From positions 124,001-188,000 of the forward strand of contig NZ_QKYU01000005.1 in assembly GCF_003253705.1 (NCBI RefSeq): a stretch of 64,000 nt of DNA. Reading direction: 5' to 3'. Source of the stretch: Humitalea rosea (GTDB lineage: Bacteria > Pseudomonadota > Alphaproteobacteria > Acetobacterales > Acetobacteraceae). The position numbers and the translations under genes are program-made. Under the pieces are notes generated by a model. It was not told the origin of the DNA. It was given only the letters and a program-made list of their open reading frames with translations, and did not search any database. Shown piece after piece: positions 34,911 through 43,252 of this stretch; position 1 is the stretch's first letter, and each line of letters starts with the position of its first letter.

Positions 34911-36153
34911 GCCTTGGCTGCTGCGCGAGGCGCCCGATGCCCCCCGTGGGGCCACGCCCGGCCTGCCGCTGGGTGACCGGCCGGGCTTCCTCGCCTTCGT
35001 CGCCGATGAGGCCAGCGAGACGGCCCTGCGCGGCGGCCTGCCCAAGCTCCTGGGCGATGTCCAGATCCGCCGCGGTGATGCCCGTGTCGCCGCACGGGTG
35101 CTGGAACGCGAGCCGACCCCGGGGGTGCTGCTGGTCGATATCTCCGGCATCGCCGATCCCTTGCAGGCGCTGGAGGCTTTGGCCGCGGTCTGCACCCCCG
35201 ATGTGCGGGTGCTGGCGATCGGCGACCAGGCCGATATCGGCTTCTACCGCCGGCTGACGCGCGACCTCGGGGTTGCCGAATACCTGCACAAGCCGCTCAC
35301 CCGCGACATGGTGGCGCGGCTGTTCGGCCCGCAGCTCGCGGGTGAGGCCGCCGCTGCCGCGGCCGAGGCGCTCAGCCGCGGCAGCCATGTCGTCGCCGTC
35401 TGCGGCGCGCGCGGCGGCTGCGGCGCCACGACCATCGCGGTGAACCTCGCGGTGCAGCTTTCCGAATCGAGCCGTGGCCATGTGGCGCTTCTGGACCTGC
35501 ATCTGCGCGGCGGCACCGCGGGGTTGATGCTGGGGGTGCGGCCGGGCACCGGGCTGCGCGTCGCGCTGGAGGAACCCGATCGCGTCGATGCGCTGTTCCT
35601 CGACCGCGTCGGCATCCCGATCGACGACCGGCTGCGGCTGATCGCGGCCGATGAGCCGATGGACAGCATGCCGAAACCCTCCGAGGTCGGTGTGCAGCGG
35701 GTGCTGGAGATGCTGCGCCATCGCTTCAACTTCGTGGTGCTCGACCTGCCGATGCCGCCGACCCCGGCGGGGATGATCGCGCTCGCCGCCGCGCGGCATT
35801 GCGTGCTGGTGCTGGGCCCGGACATCGCCGGCATCCGCGACACGCTGGCCTTGCGCAAGCTGGTGAACACGGGCGGCAGCTCGCGCGCCACCATCGTGCT
35901 CAACCGCGCCGGCCTGCCGGGGGGGCTGAAGCTGAAGCTGGTCGAGGAGGGGCTGGGCATGGCCCCGGATGTGGTGATCCCCGACCTGCCGCGGCACCTG
36001 CCGCGCGCGGCCAATCTCGGCCGTCCCGCGGTGCGCGAGACGCCGGCGCTGCGCCGCGCGATGGAGCCGCTGATGCAGGAGATCGCCGCCGTCGCGGCCT
36101 CCGGCATCCCGTCGTCCTTCTTCGCGCGGCTGTTCGGAGGCAAGCGGGCATGA
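34900..36153 (+). CDS. cpaE: CpaE (TadZ) pilus-localising MinD-like ATPase
   Basis: This 417-residue protein is read from GTG 34900 behind GGAGGTGG; a GTG two codons earlier is also possible. Residues ~25-150 form a receiver-like domain (LLVDISGIADPL, YLHKPLTRD). The ParA/MinD ATPase follows with a deviant Walker A ARGGCGATTIAVNLA (about 170) and FVVLDLPMPPTP (about 280). CpaE/TadZ marks the site of Tad pilus assembly. It overlaps cpaF by four bases (ATGA). Confidence 0.93.
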   Translation: MGAEPWLLREAPDAPRGATPGLPLGDRPGFLAFVADEASETALRGGLPKLLGDVQIRRGDARVAARVLEREPTPGVLLVDISGIADPLQALEALAAVCTPDVRVLAIGDQADIGFYRRLTRDLGVAEYLHKPLTRDMVARLFGPQLAGEAAAAAAEALSRGSHVVAVCGARGGCGATTIAVNLAVQLSESSRGHVALLDLHLRGGTAGLMLGVRPGTGLRVALEEPDRVDALFLDRVGIPIDDRLRLIAADEPMDSMPKPSEVGVQRVLEMLRHRFNFVVLDLPMPPTPAGMIALAAARHCVLVLGPDIAGIRDTLALRKLVNTGGSSRATIVLNRAGLPGGLKLKLVEEGLGMAPDVVIPDLPRHLPRAANLGRPAVRETPALRRAMEPLMQEIAAVAASGIPSSFFARLFGGKRA

Positions 36154-37526
36154 GCCGTTCCTTCGGCCGCCGCCCGCTTGTCGCGCCCGAGGCCGCGGCA
36201 CCGCAGGTCCCGCCGGTCACCGCCACCGCCGTCGCCGCGCCCAATGCCGCCACCACCAACACCGCCGCGGCCCAGGCGCCGATCCAGCGCCTGCGCGCGC
36301 AGGTGATGGAGCGTGTGGACCCGGTGGTCGCGGCCGATCTGCCGGCGGCGACCCTGCGCGTGCAGCTTGAGGCGCTGGTGCATGAGATCGCCGATCGGGA
36401 GCGCATCGAGCTTTCCGCGCGGGAACAGGCCCGCATCGCGGAGGAGCTGGCCGACGACATGCTGGGCTACGGCCCGCTGGAACCGCTGCTGCAGGACGAC
36501 AGCATCAGCGACATCATGGTGAACGGCCCGAACCGCGTCTTCATCGAGGTGCGCGGCAAGGTCGTCCAGACCAACGTCCGTTTCCGCAGCAGCGCCCAGC
36601 TTTCCGCCATCGCGCAGAAGATGGCCGCGACGGTCGGGCGCCGCGTGGATGAAAGCAGCCCGCTGGTCGATTGCCGCCTGGCCGACGGCAGCCGCGTCAA
36701 TGTCGTCTTCCCGCCGCTCGCCATCGACGGCGCCTGCATCTCCATCCGCAAATTCGCCAAGCGCAAGGTCGATCTGCGCGCCATGGCCGATGGCGGCTCG
36801 ATGTCGCCCTCGGTCGCGCGGGTGCTGGAGATCGCGGCGCGCTGCCGGCTGAATGTGGTGATCTCGGGCGGCACCGGCTCGGGCAAGACCACGATGATGA
36901 ATGCCATGAGCCGGCTGATCGACGAGACCGAGCGCATCGTCACCATCGAGGATGCGGCCGAGCTGCAACTGCAACAGCCGCATGTGGTGCGGCTGGAAAC
37001 GCGGCCGATGAACCTTGAAGGCCGCGGCGAGATCACGCAGCGCGACCTGATCAAGAACGCGCTGCGGATGCGGCCGGACCGCATCATCGTCGGCGAGGTG
37101 CGCGGTGCGGAGGCCTTCGACATGCTCCAGGCCATGAACACCGGCCATGACGGCTCCTACTGCACCGTCCATGCCAACACCACGCGGGACGCCATCATCC
37201 GCATCGAGAACATGGTGATGATGGGCCAGAGCAGCCTGCCGAGCCGCGCCATCCGCACCCAGATCGCAAGCGCCGTCGACATCATCGTCCAGGTCGCGCG
37301 CATGCGCGACGGCGGCCGCCGCGTGCTCCAGGTCTCCGAGGTCTGCGGGCTGGAGGGCGAGGTGGTGACCATGAACGAGGTCTTCACCTTCGAGTACCAG
37401 GGCGAGGACGCGACCGGGCGCATCCGCGGCCGCTGGGTCACGGGTGGCATCCGCCCCGGCTTCTACGACAGGCTGGACTATTTCGGCCTCGGCGAAGCCT
37501 GGATGGCGGCGTTGCGCGAGGCCTGA
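36150..37526 (+). CDS. cpaF: Pilus assembly ATPase CpaF (TadA)
   Basis: This 458-residue secretion ATPase of the VirB11/GspE superfamily powers Flp pilus extension and retraction. It has an N-terminal helical domain with MLGYGPLEPLLQDDSISDIMVNG (about 105-128), Walker A SGGTGSGKTTMMNA (about 240-253), an acidic EDAAELQL Asp box (about 270), Walker B-region GEVRGAEAFDML (about 316) and the His box DGSYCTVHAN (about 334). Length and order are normal. Start ATG overlaps the cpaE stop. Confidence 0.96.
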   Translation: MSRSFGRRPLVAPEAAAPQVPPVTATAVAAPNAATTNTAAAQAPIQRLRAQVMERVDPVVAADLPAATLRVQLEALVHEIADRERIELSAREQARIAEELADDMLGYGPLEPLLQDDSISDIMVNGPNRVFIEVRGKVVQTNVRFRSSAQLSAIAQKMAATVGRRVDESSPLVDCRLADGSRVNVVFPPLAIDGACISIRKFAKRKVDLRAMADGGSMSPSVARVLEIAARCRLNVVISGGTGSGKTTMMNAMSRLIDETERIVTIEDAAELQLQQPHVVRLETRPMNLEGRGEITQRDLIKNALRMRPDRIIVGEVRGAEAFDMLQAMNTGHDGSYCTVHANTTRDAIIRIENMVMMGQSSLPSRAIRTQIASAVDIIVQVARMRDGGRRVLQVSEVCGLEGEVVTMNEVFTFEYQGEDATGRIRGRWVTGGIRPGFYDRLDYFGLGEAWMAALREA

Positions 37527-37528
37527 GG

Positions 37529-38479
37529 ATGCAGCACGCGCCGATCTTCGCCCTTGCCGCGGTGCTGCTGCTGAGCCTCGTGCTCGGCACGGTGTTCCTG
37601 GTGCGGGCCGGCTCCTCCCGCCAGATGCGGGAGCGCGTGCGCAGCCTGGCGCGACAGGTCGAGGCCGCGCCGGTCCAGCGCAGCATCCGGGTGGGGGCGG
37701 CGAACCGCAGCCCTTTCGCGCTGCGTGTGCTGCGCTTCTTCCGCTTCGATCCCGACATTCCGCAGGAGCAGGTGATCCCCTGGCCCGTGGTGCTGCTGAT
37801 CGGCGTCGGCGTCGGCGCGGGCGGCATCTGGTGGCTGTCCCAACTGCTTGGCCTGGTCCTGGGGGTGCCCTGCGGCATCGGGGTCGGGGTGCAATGCGCG
37901 CGCATGATCTTCGGCTGGCAGCATGCGCGCTACTGCGATGCGGTGTTCCAGCAGATCCCGGACACGCTGGGGCTGATGGTGCGCGCGATCCGCGCGGGGC
38001 TGCCGCTGGCCGATGCGGTGCGCAACATCACCACCGAGATGCCGTCCCCCACCAAGGAGGAATTCTCCCGCGTGGTCGGCGACATGGCGATCGGCCGCTC
38101 GGTCGATACCGCGCTGGTGCGGCTGCATGAACGCACCGGCCTCACGGAATACGCCTTCCTCGCGGTAACGCTGGGGTTGCAGTCGCAGACCGGCGGGAGC
38201 CTGGCCGAGACGCTCGACAATCTGTCGGAGATGGTGCGCAAGCGCGTGGCGATGGTGAAGCGGGCCAAGGCGCTGGCGGGCGAGGCCAAGGCCCAGGCCG
38301 GGCTGCTGATCATCCTGCCCTTCATCGCCGCCGCCGCGATGTCCTTCATCCAGCCCTTCTATATCGCCGCCTTCACGCAGAACCCGACCGGGCAACGCAT
38401 GGGGCTGATCGGGCTGGGGCTGATGCTGCTCGGGCTGCTGACCATACGCTGGCTGATCCGCCAGGCGGGGCGGGACTGA
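37529..38479 (+). CDS. tadB: Pilus assembly inner-membrane protein TadB
   Basis: This 316-residue platform protein of the GspF type has an N-terminal span (about 5-25), central spans near 85-130, the T2SSF domain with GLMVRAIRAGLPLADAVRN (about 150) and LVRLHERTGLTEYAFLAVTL (about 192), and two C-terminal spans. It pairs with TadC to anchor the CpaF motor. It starts two bases after cpaF and its last base is shared with the tadC start (TGATG). Confidence 0.94.
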   Translation: MQHAPIFALAAVLLLSLVLGTVFLVRAGSSRQMRERVRSLARQVEAAPVQRSIRVGAANRSPFALRVLRFFRFDPDIPQEQVIPWPVVLLIGVGVGAGGIWWLSQLLGLVLGVPCGIGVGVQCARMIFGWQHARYCDAVFQQIPDTLGLMVRAIRAGLPLADAVRNITTEMPSPTKEEFSRVVGDMAIGRSVDTALVRLHERTGLTEYAFLAVTLGLQSQTGGSLAETLDNLSEMVRKRVAMVKRAKALAGEAKAQAGLLIILPFIAAAAMSFIQPFYIAAFTQNPTGQRMGLIGLGLMLLGLLTIRWLIRQAGRD

Positions 38480-39441
38480 TGTTCGCCGTCCCGCATTGGA
38501 CCGTGCTGGTGCTCGCCGCCGGGGCCGCCGGGGCCGCCGTGGCACTGGCGGTGCTGGCCGCTGCGCTGCTCGCGCATCTGGCCGAGGAGCGTGACCTCGG
38601 CGCCCGCCTGCGCACGGTGGTGCGCCCCACCGAGGCCCGCGCGCCGGCGCATCTGACCCGCGGCATCGCGACCGGGCTGCTGCGGCCCTTCCTCTATCTC
38701 GGCGATATTTTGCGCGACAAGGCGATCATCTCGCCCAAGGAGGTCGCGGGCTTCCAGAGTGCGATGACCGCGGCGGGGCTTGACCCGCGGCGCGCGGTGC
38801 CGATCTTCATCGGCCTCAAGGCGGTGCTGCTGCTGGCGCTGCCGCTGGCGGGCTGGGGCGTTTCGATCTTCCTGGAACAGGATGATCTCCATACCGCGAT
38901 GACCGTCGGCGGCTCGCTGGTGCTGGCGGTGATGGGGCCGAGCTGGATCGTCGCCCGGCTGCGCGGCCCGTTCCAGAACAAGCTGCGCCAGGGCCTGCCC
39001 GATGCCCTCGATCTGATGGTCGTGGCGGCCGAGGCCGGCTTGGCGCTGGAGACGGCGGTGGACCGGGTGGCGCGGGAGATGGAAGCCTCCAACCGCGCCA
39101 TCGCGATGGAGCTGAACCTTCTGGTGCAGGAGCTTCGCATCCTGCCCGACCGCCGCATGGCGCTGGAACGCATGGGCGAGCGCAACGAGATCCAGGGCTT
39201 CAAGCGCCTCGCCTCGACCCTGTCGCAGACCCTGCGCTACGGCACGCCGCTGGCGCAGGCGATGCGCGTGCTGGCGGCGGACATGCGCCAGGAACGCATG
39301 CTGCGGATCGAGGAGAAGGCGATCCGCCTGCCGGCGCTGCTGATCGGCCCGCTGATCCTGTTCATCCTGCCGGCGCTGTTCATCGCGCTGATCGGCCCTT
39401 CCATCCTCGAACTCGGCAGCTCCTTCGGAAACCCGCAATGA
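38479..39441 (+). CDS. tadC: Pilus assembly inner-membrane protein TadC
   Basis: This 320-residue second platform protein is paralogous to TadB. It has an N-terminal membrane segment, a T2SSF domain with LPDALDLMVVAAEAGLALETAVDRVA (about 174-199) and LAQAMRVLAADMRQERMLRIEEKA (about 257-280), and C-terminal hydrophobic helices. It is translationally coupled to tadB and overlaps tadD by four bases. Confidence 0.94.
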   Translation: MFAVPHWTVLVLAAGAAGAAVALAVLAAALLAHLAEERDLGARLRTVVRPTEARAPAHLTRGIATGLLRPFLYLGDILRDKAIISPKEVAGFQSAMTAAGLDPRRAVPIFIGLKAVLLLALPLAGWGVSIFLEQDDLHTAMTVGGSLVLAVMGPSWIVARLRGPFQNKLRQGLPDALDLMVVAAEAGLALETAVDRVAREMEASNRAIAMELNLLVQELRILPDRRMALERMGERNEIQGFKRLASTLSQTLRYGTPLAQAMRVLAADMRQERMLRIEEKAIRLPALLIGPLILFILPALFIALIGPSILELGSSFGNPQ

Positions 39442-40175
39442 CCCGCATGTTCCTACGCGCCACAACCGCGGTCTTCGCCGCGACGATGCTGGCCTCCTGC
39501 GGATCGCTCGGGGGAGAGCGCGCGGCGACCTATGATGCCGGCTCGCGCATGCGGGTGGCGCAGGCGGCCGAGGCCTCGGGCCAGACCGATATCGCGCTCT
39601 CCATGTATGCCGCCGCCGCGGCGGCCGAGCCGGGGCAGGCCGAGGCGCAGTCCCGCTTCGCCGCGGCACTCGCCCGCAGCGGCAATGTCGCCCAGGCCGA
39701 GCAGGTGCTGAACCGCGCGCTGGAACGCCGGCCCGGCGATCCCGTGCTGCAACTGCAACTGGGCCGCCTGCGGCTGCGGACCGGGGCGGCGCCGCAGGCG
39801 CTGGTGGTGTTCGGCCAATTGCTCGCCGCCTCCCCGCGCGACGTGGGCGCGCTGGACGGGCAGGGTGTCGCGCTGGACCTGCTCGGCCGCCATGCCGAGG
39901 CCGAGGCCAGCTACCGCCAGGCGCTGGCCGCGAGCCCGGAGAACATCCCCGCGGCCAACAACCTCGCCATGTCGCTGCTGCTGGCCGGGCGGGCGGCGGA
40001 GGCCCTGGCGATCCTGGAGCCGCTGTCCCGCCGCCCAGGCGCGCCGGCCCGCGTCGCGGCCAATCTGCGCGTCGCGCGGGCGGCGAGTGGGGCGCCGGGC
40101 CCGACGCCCGCCGGCGCCGATATGGATGCGCTGCTCAGCGCCCTGGCGACGGAGGCCGCGGCCGGCCGGAGCTGA
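39438..40175 (+). CDS. tadD: TadD, TPR lipoprotein of the Tad pilus
   Basis: This 245-residue lipoprotein has the lipobox MLASCGS (Cys about 15). Roughly four to five TPR repeats run from residue 35 to 200 (ALSMYAAAAAAEPGQAEAQ, LNRALERRPGDPVLQL, YRQALAASPENIPAANNLA). TadD helps assemble the secretin in the outer membrane. It is the last gene of the plus-strand pilus operon; no terminator is evident in the 53 bases before the convergent anti-sigma gene. Confidence 0.9.
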   Translation: MTRMFLRATTAVFAATMLASCGSLGGERAATYDAGSRMRVAQAAEASGQTDIALSMYAAAAAAEPGQAEAQSRFAAALARSGNVAQAEQVLNRALERRPGDPVLQLQLGRLRLRTGAAPQALVVFGQLLAASPRDVGALDGQGVALDLLGRHAEAEASYRQALAASPENIPAANNLAMSLLLAGRAAEALAILEPLSRRPGAPARVAANLRVARAASGAPGPTPAGADMDALLSALATEAAAGRS

Positions 40176-40228
40176 AGCGGGCCGGCGCGGCTTTCCTTCG
40201 CTCCAGTCGTCGCCGGGCTTGAACATGC

Positions 40229-40984
40229 TCAGCGCGGGGTCGCCGCGCTGAACTCCTCCCGGAATTCGCGCAGCTCGACCGCGTTCAGGTCGGACACGGC
40301 CCAGAACGCCAGCCCCGCCTGGGTCCATTGGGTGAGGCTGTAGCCCTCCCGCGCCGCCGCGCCCTCCTGGCCATGCAGCTCCGGCCAGACGAACAGGTTG
40401 ATGACGTGCTCCCGCCGCCCATAGACCAGCACCGCCACCGCCCGCCCGCCGATGTAGTCGAGCCTGCCGCCGACAAGCGGGAAGCCGCGGGCCGCCAGAT
40501 CGACGACCGGCGGCGCGAAATCGATCCGCCCGATGAACCAGGGTTTGACCGTATGCGCGGCCGAGGTCTCGATATCCGTGAGGTGCCGCGCCAGCAGCGA
40601 GCGTACATGCCCCGCGACCAGTTCATCGGCCAGATCCGGCCCACGCGGCTGCGCCAGCAGCAGCATCAGACAGGCGGCGAGCCCGGCGGCCAGGGGCACC
40701 GGGCTCCAGTTCCACAGCCGGCGCAGCAACCCCGGCAAGGGGCGCCGCCGGTCCTGCGCGAGATCGGCCAGCACGCGGGCGCGCAGGGCCAGGGGCGCCG
40801 TGAAGCCGGGCTCGGCGGCCTGCAGCATGGCGCGCATCGCGCGCAGATGCGCGACGCTGTCGGCACACTCGGGGCAAATGGCGAGATGGGCCTCGCATTC
40901 CAGCACATGCGCGGCATCAAGCTCGCCATCGACGAAGCCGTGCAGCATCCGGGCCCAGCCGGGGGTGTGCGGGGCCGGGCTCAT
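40229..40984 (-). CDS. Zinc-finger anti-sigma factor
   Basis: This 251-residue membrane protein has an N-terminal ZAS-type motif with HxxxCxxC (HLAICPEC, about residues 33-40), an Arg-rich stretch, one transmembrane span (VPLAAGLAACLMLLLA, about 96-111), and a ~130-residue periplasmic sensor domain with VINLFVWPE. It overlaps the end of the ECF sigma gene by four bases. It should hold the sigma factor inactive until a periplasmic signal releases it. The sensed condition is unknown, though the partner genes encode a copper protein and a phosphoesterase. Confidence 0.9.
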   Translation of the reverse strand: MSPAPHTPGWARMLHGFVDGELDAAHVLECEAHLAICPECADSVAHLRAMRAMLQAAEPGFTAPLALRARVLADLAQDRRRPLPGLLRRLWNWSPVPLAAGLAACLMLLLAQPRGPDLADELVAGHVRSLLARHLTDIETSAAHTVKPWFIGRIDFAPPVVDLAARGFPLVGGRLDYIGGRAVAVLVYGRREHVINLFVWPELHGQEGAAAREGYSLTQWTQAGLAFWAVSDLNAVELREFREEFSAATPR

Positions 40985-41652
40985 GGCGCACCACCCTCTT
41001 CGGCGCGGCGGTGGCCGTGCCAGGCCGCGGCGAAGAGCGCCCGCGCCCGCGACAGCCGCGACATCACCGTGCCGATCGGCGTCGCGGTGATCTCGGCGAT
41101 GTCCTTGTAGGAGAGGCCCTCGAACTCGCGCAGCACCAGCACCTCGCGGAAACTCTCGGGCAAGGCGGCGACGAGGCCGCGGATGTGCTCGGCGTCGTTG
41201 TTGCGCAGCAGCCAGGTCTCGGGCGTGTCGGCCTGTATGGGCCAGCCTGCCTCGGTCGTCTCGTCGTCGAGGGCCTGGCCCAGGGCGCTCGGCTCCCGCC
41301 CCCGCTCGCCGAGCCAGGCGCGGAAGCCGTTGCGCACGATGGCGAGAATCCAGGCGCGCGCATCCCCGCCGCGATAGGTGGCGAAGCCGCGGAAGGCGCG
41401 CAGGAAGGCGTCCTGCACCAGATCCTCGGCCAGCACCGGGTCGCGGCAGAGGAAGCGCGCGAAGCTGTAGGCGGCATCGAGATGCGGCAGCATCACGGTG
41501 CGGAAGCGGGCGGCCTCGGCCGGGCTCACCGCCGGCCGTGCCGCCCGTGGTGCCGCCCGTGGTGCCGCATGGTGCAGCACCAGGGCGGAGGGCCGGCCCG
41601 CCAGCCAGGACCAGAACGCGCCGAAGATGGGAACGGGCAGGCTGGCGAGCAT
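40981..41652 (-). CDS. ECF-type RNA polymerase sigma factor
   Basis: This 223-residue protein has sigma region 2 in DPVLAEDLVQDAFLRAFRGFATYRGGDARAWILAIVRN (about 70-107) and region 4 in LPESFREVLVLREFEGLSYKDIAE and GTVMSRLSRARALF (about 163-205). About 50 N-terminal residues, including APRAAPRAA repeats, precede region 2, and the start at 41652 has AAGGGG as ribosome site. It is cotranscribed with an upstream phosphoesterase and cupredoxin and a downstream anti-sigma factor. Confidence 0.93.
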   Translation of the reverse strand: MLASLPVPIFGAFWSWLAGRPSALVLHHAAPRAAPRAARPAVSPAEAARFRTVMLPHLDAAYSFARFLCRDPVLAEDLVQDAFLRAFRGFATYRGGDARAWILAIVRNGFRAWLGERGREPSALGQALDDETTEAGWPIQADTPETWLLRNNDAEHIRGLVAALPESFREVLVLREFEGLSYKDIAEITATPIGTVMSRLSRARALFAAAWHGHRRAEEGGAP

Positions 41653-41664
41653 GCGGTGTCCCCT

Positions 41665-42000
41665 TCAGCCGCGCGTGACGATGATGCGGCCGGTCATATG
41701 CGGATGCAGCCCGCAGAAGTAGCCGTATTCGCCGACCGTGGCGAAGGTGAAGCTGAAGGCGTCGTCGGTGTCGAGCACCGGCGAGCGGAAGGCGCCGCCG
41801 GTGTCCACGATGGTGTGCGGAATGTCATCGCCATTCTTCCAGGTGACGATGGTGCCGAGCGGCACCGTCAGCACCTGTGGCGTGAAGGCGAAGTTATCGA
41901 TGCTGATGGCAACCGGTGCGGCGGCGCGCGCCACGAAGGGGACAAGGGCGAGGGGTAGCGCCAGGCACGCGACCGTGCGGCGGGAGAGGGGGGAGCGCAT
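41665..42000 (-). CDS. Cupredoxin (amicyanin/plastocyanin-like blue-copper protein)
   Basis: This 111-residue exported protein has a Tat/Sec-type signal (SRRTVACLALPLALVPFVARA). The mature domain carries type 1 copper ligands: the first histidine in DDIPHTIVD (about residue 60) and Cys, His and Met in YFCGLHPHMTG (about 94-103). It is a periplasmic electron carrier or copper-binding protein. It lies between the phosphoesterase gene (five-base gap) and the sigma factor gene (twelve bases). Confidence 0.92.
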   Translation of the reverse strand: MRSPLSRRTVACLALPLALVPFVARAAAPVAISIDNFAFTPQVLTVPLGTIVTWKNGDDIPHTIVDTGGAFRSPVLDTDDAFSFTFATVGEYGYFCGLHPHMTGRIIVTRG

Positions 42001-42005
42001 CGGGA

Positions 42006-42941
42006 TCAGCCGGCCAGCGGCGTATCGACGATGGCGAGCGGCTGCCGCCCGGGCACGAAGCTGACGCTGGTCGTGCCGAGCAGTTTGCGCAATTCGCCGG
42101 GCGCCACCCGCACCGGGCCGGGGGAGGGCGCGGTGCCCGGCACCGGCTGCGGGAAGGCGGTGGAGCGCGCGGTGTGGAAGGCGACATTGCCTTCCACCTT
42201 CTGCATGATCTGGTGGATGTGCCCGTTCAGCACCGTCACCGAACCGAAGCGCCGCAGGTAGGTGAGCGCCCGCGCGCCATCCTCGGTGCCCCAGCCCCAT
42301 TCGGGATAGACGCTCCAGAGCGGGATATGCGCGAAGACGACGATCGGCGTGCTGGAGGACAGCCCGGCGACGGTATTCTCCAGCCACTCCAACTGCTCGT
42401 TGCCGAGGTTGCCGAGCCCGCCGGCCTTGAGGTCGAGCACGTTCACGAGCCCGATGTAGCGCACGCCATGCTGCTCGAAGCTGTGCCAGCCGGCGCCACG
42501 GCTGCCGGCGCCGTAGCGGTCGAGGTAGGCGCGGCCACGGCCCTCATCCAGCACGTCGTGTTCGCCGGGGACGTAGAACACCGGCAGGCCGATCTCCGCG
42601 ATCATCTGCTGCGCGGCGTCGAATTCGGCGGGGCGCGAGAGATGCGTGATGTCGCCGGTGTGCAGCACGAAGGCCGGTTTTTGGGCCAGCGCCTTGATCT
42701 GCTCCACCGCCTCATGCAGCGTCGCCAGCGGGTCGGGGTTGGCAACCTTGTCGAAGCCGATGTGGCTGTCGCTGATCTGCACGAAGCTGAACGCGGCCTC
42801 GGCCGCCTCGGCGCTGCCGAGCATCGCCGCCTGCGGCAGTCCGGCCGCGACCGACCACAGCACGCCGGTGCCGGCCCATGTCATGCATTCCAAAAGGAAG
42901 CGGCGCGTCGGGCCGTCCTGCGAAGTATCCTGGGGTTCCAT
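42006..42941 (-). CDS. Tat-exported metallophosphoesterase
   Basis: This 311-residue calcineurin-like phosphoesterase starts at 42941 behind GGAGTGG. An N-terminal Tat signal (TRRFLLECMTWAG) is followed by the metal motifs: DSHIG (about residue 58), HTGDITH (about 94), GEHD in place of GNHD (about 126), FAHIPLW (about 209) and NGHIHQ (about 239). It acts in the periplasm on an unknown phosphoester. It heads the operon with the cupredoxin, sigma and anti-sigma genes. Confidence 0.9.
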   Translation of the reverse strand: MEPQDTSQDGPTRRFLLECMTWAGTGVLWSVAAGLPQAAMLGSAEAAEAAFSFVQISDSHIGFDKVANPDPLATLHEAVEQIKALAQKPAFVLHTGDITHLSRPAEFDAAQQMIAEIGLPVFYVPGEHDVLDEGRGRAYLDRYGAGSRGAGWHSFEQHGVRYIGLVNVLDLKAGGLGNLGNEQLEWLENTVAGLSSSTPIVVFAHIPLWSVYPEWGWGTEDGARALTYLRRFGSVTVLNGHIHQIMQKVEGNVAFHTARSTAFPQPVPGTAPSPGPVRVAPGELRKLLGTTSVSFVPGRQPLAIVDTPLAG

Positions 42942-43008
42942 GATCCACTCCGTTCCGGTCAGGCGCGCCGCAGGCCGGGATGGTCTGCGACGCGCCGTCA
43001 TGGGCTTG

Positions 43009-43033
43009 ATCGTGGCGGGGGGCGTTTTATTCC
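43009..43033 (-). promoter_or_regulatory. Candidate ECF-type promoter of the phosphoesterase operon
   Basis: On the minus strand GGAATA (43033-43028), within GGGAATAAAACG, is followed after 15 bases by CGAT (43012-43009), about 68 bases before the operon start. This is the GGAA(T/C)..CG(A/T) layout of many ECF promoters, and ECF operons are often autoregulated. The sigma group and its exact consensus cannot be confirmed here. The rest of the gap 42942-43252 holds only the hydrolase remnant. Confidence 0.4.
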
Positions 43034-43039
43034 CGGGGC

Positions 43040-43160
43040 TCAGCCGTGGCGGGCAAGAAAATCGAGCGCGAGGGCGCCGATCTCCGCCGCATGGGTTTCC
43101 AGCGCGAAATGCCCGGTGTCTCCAGCAGATGGATCTCGGCCTGGGGCAGGTCGCGCGCCG
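43040..43160 (-). pseudogene. C-terminal remnant of an alpha/beta hydrolase, frameshifted
   Basis: The minus strand reads [13 protein letters not shown] in one frame and then, after a two-base slip at about 43115, [26 protein letters not shown] and a stop at 43040. Together this is the end of a haloalkane-dehalogenase/epoxide-hydrolase-like protein (..[17 protein letters not shown]..). No upstream part is recognisable beyond about 43170, where the rutA leader begins, so most of the gene is gone. Confidence 0.65.
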
Positions 43161-43252
43161 CCGGGCACCGCACTCGTCTGCGCGAGGGGCGCTGGCCCGG
43201 CGCTGGCACGCGGATTGCTGCCCCTCCGAAGACCGGCAGCAGGAACCAGCCC

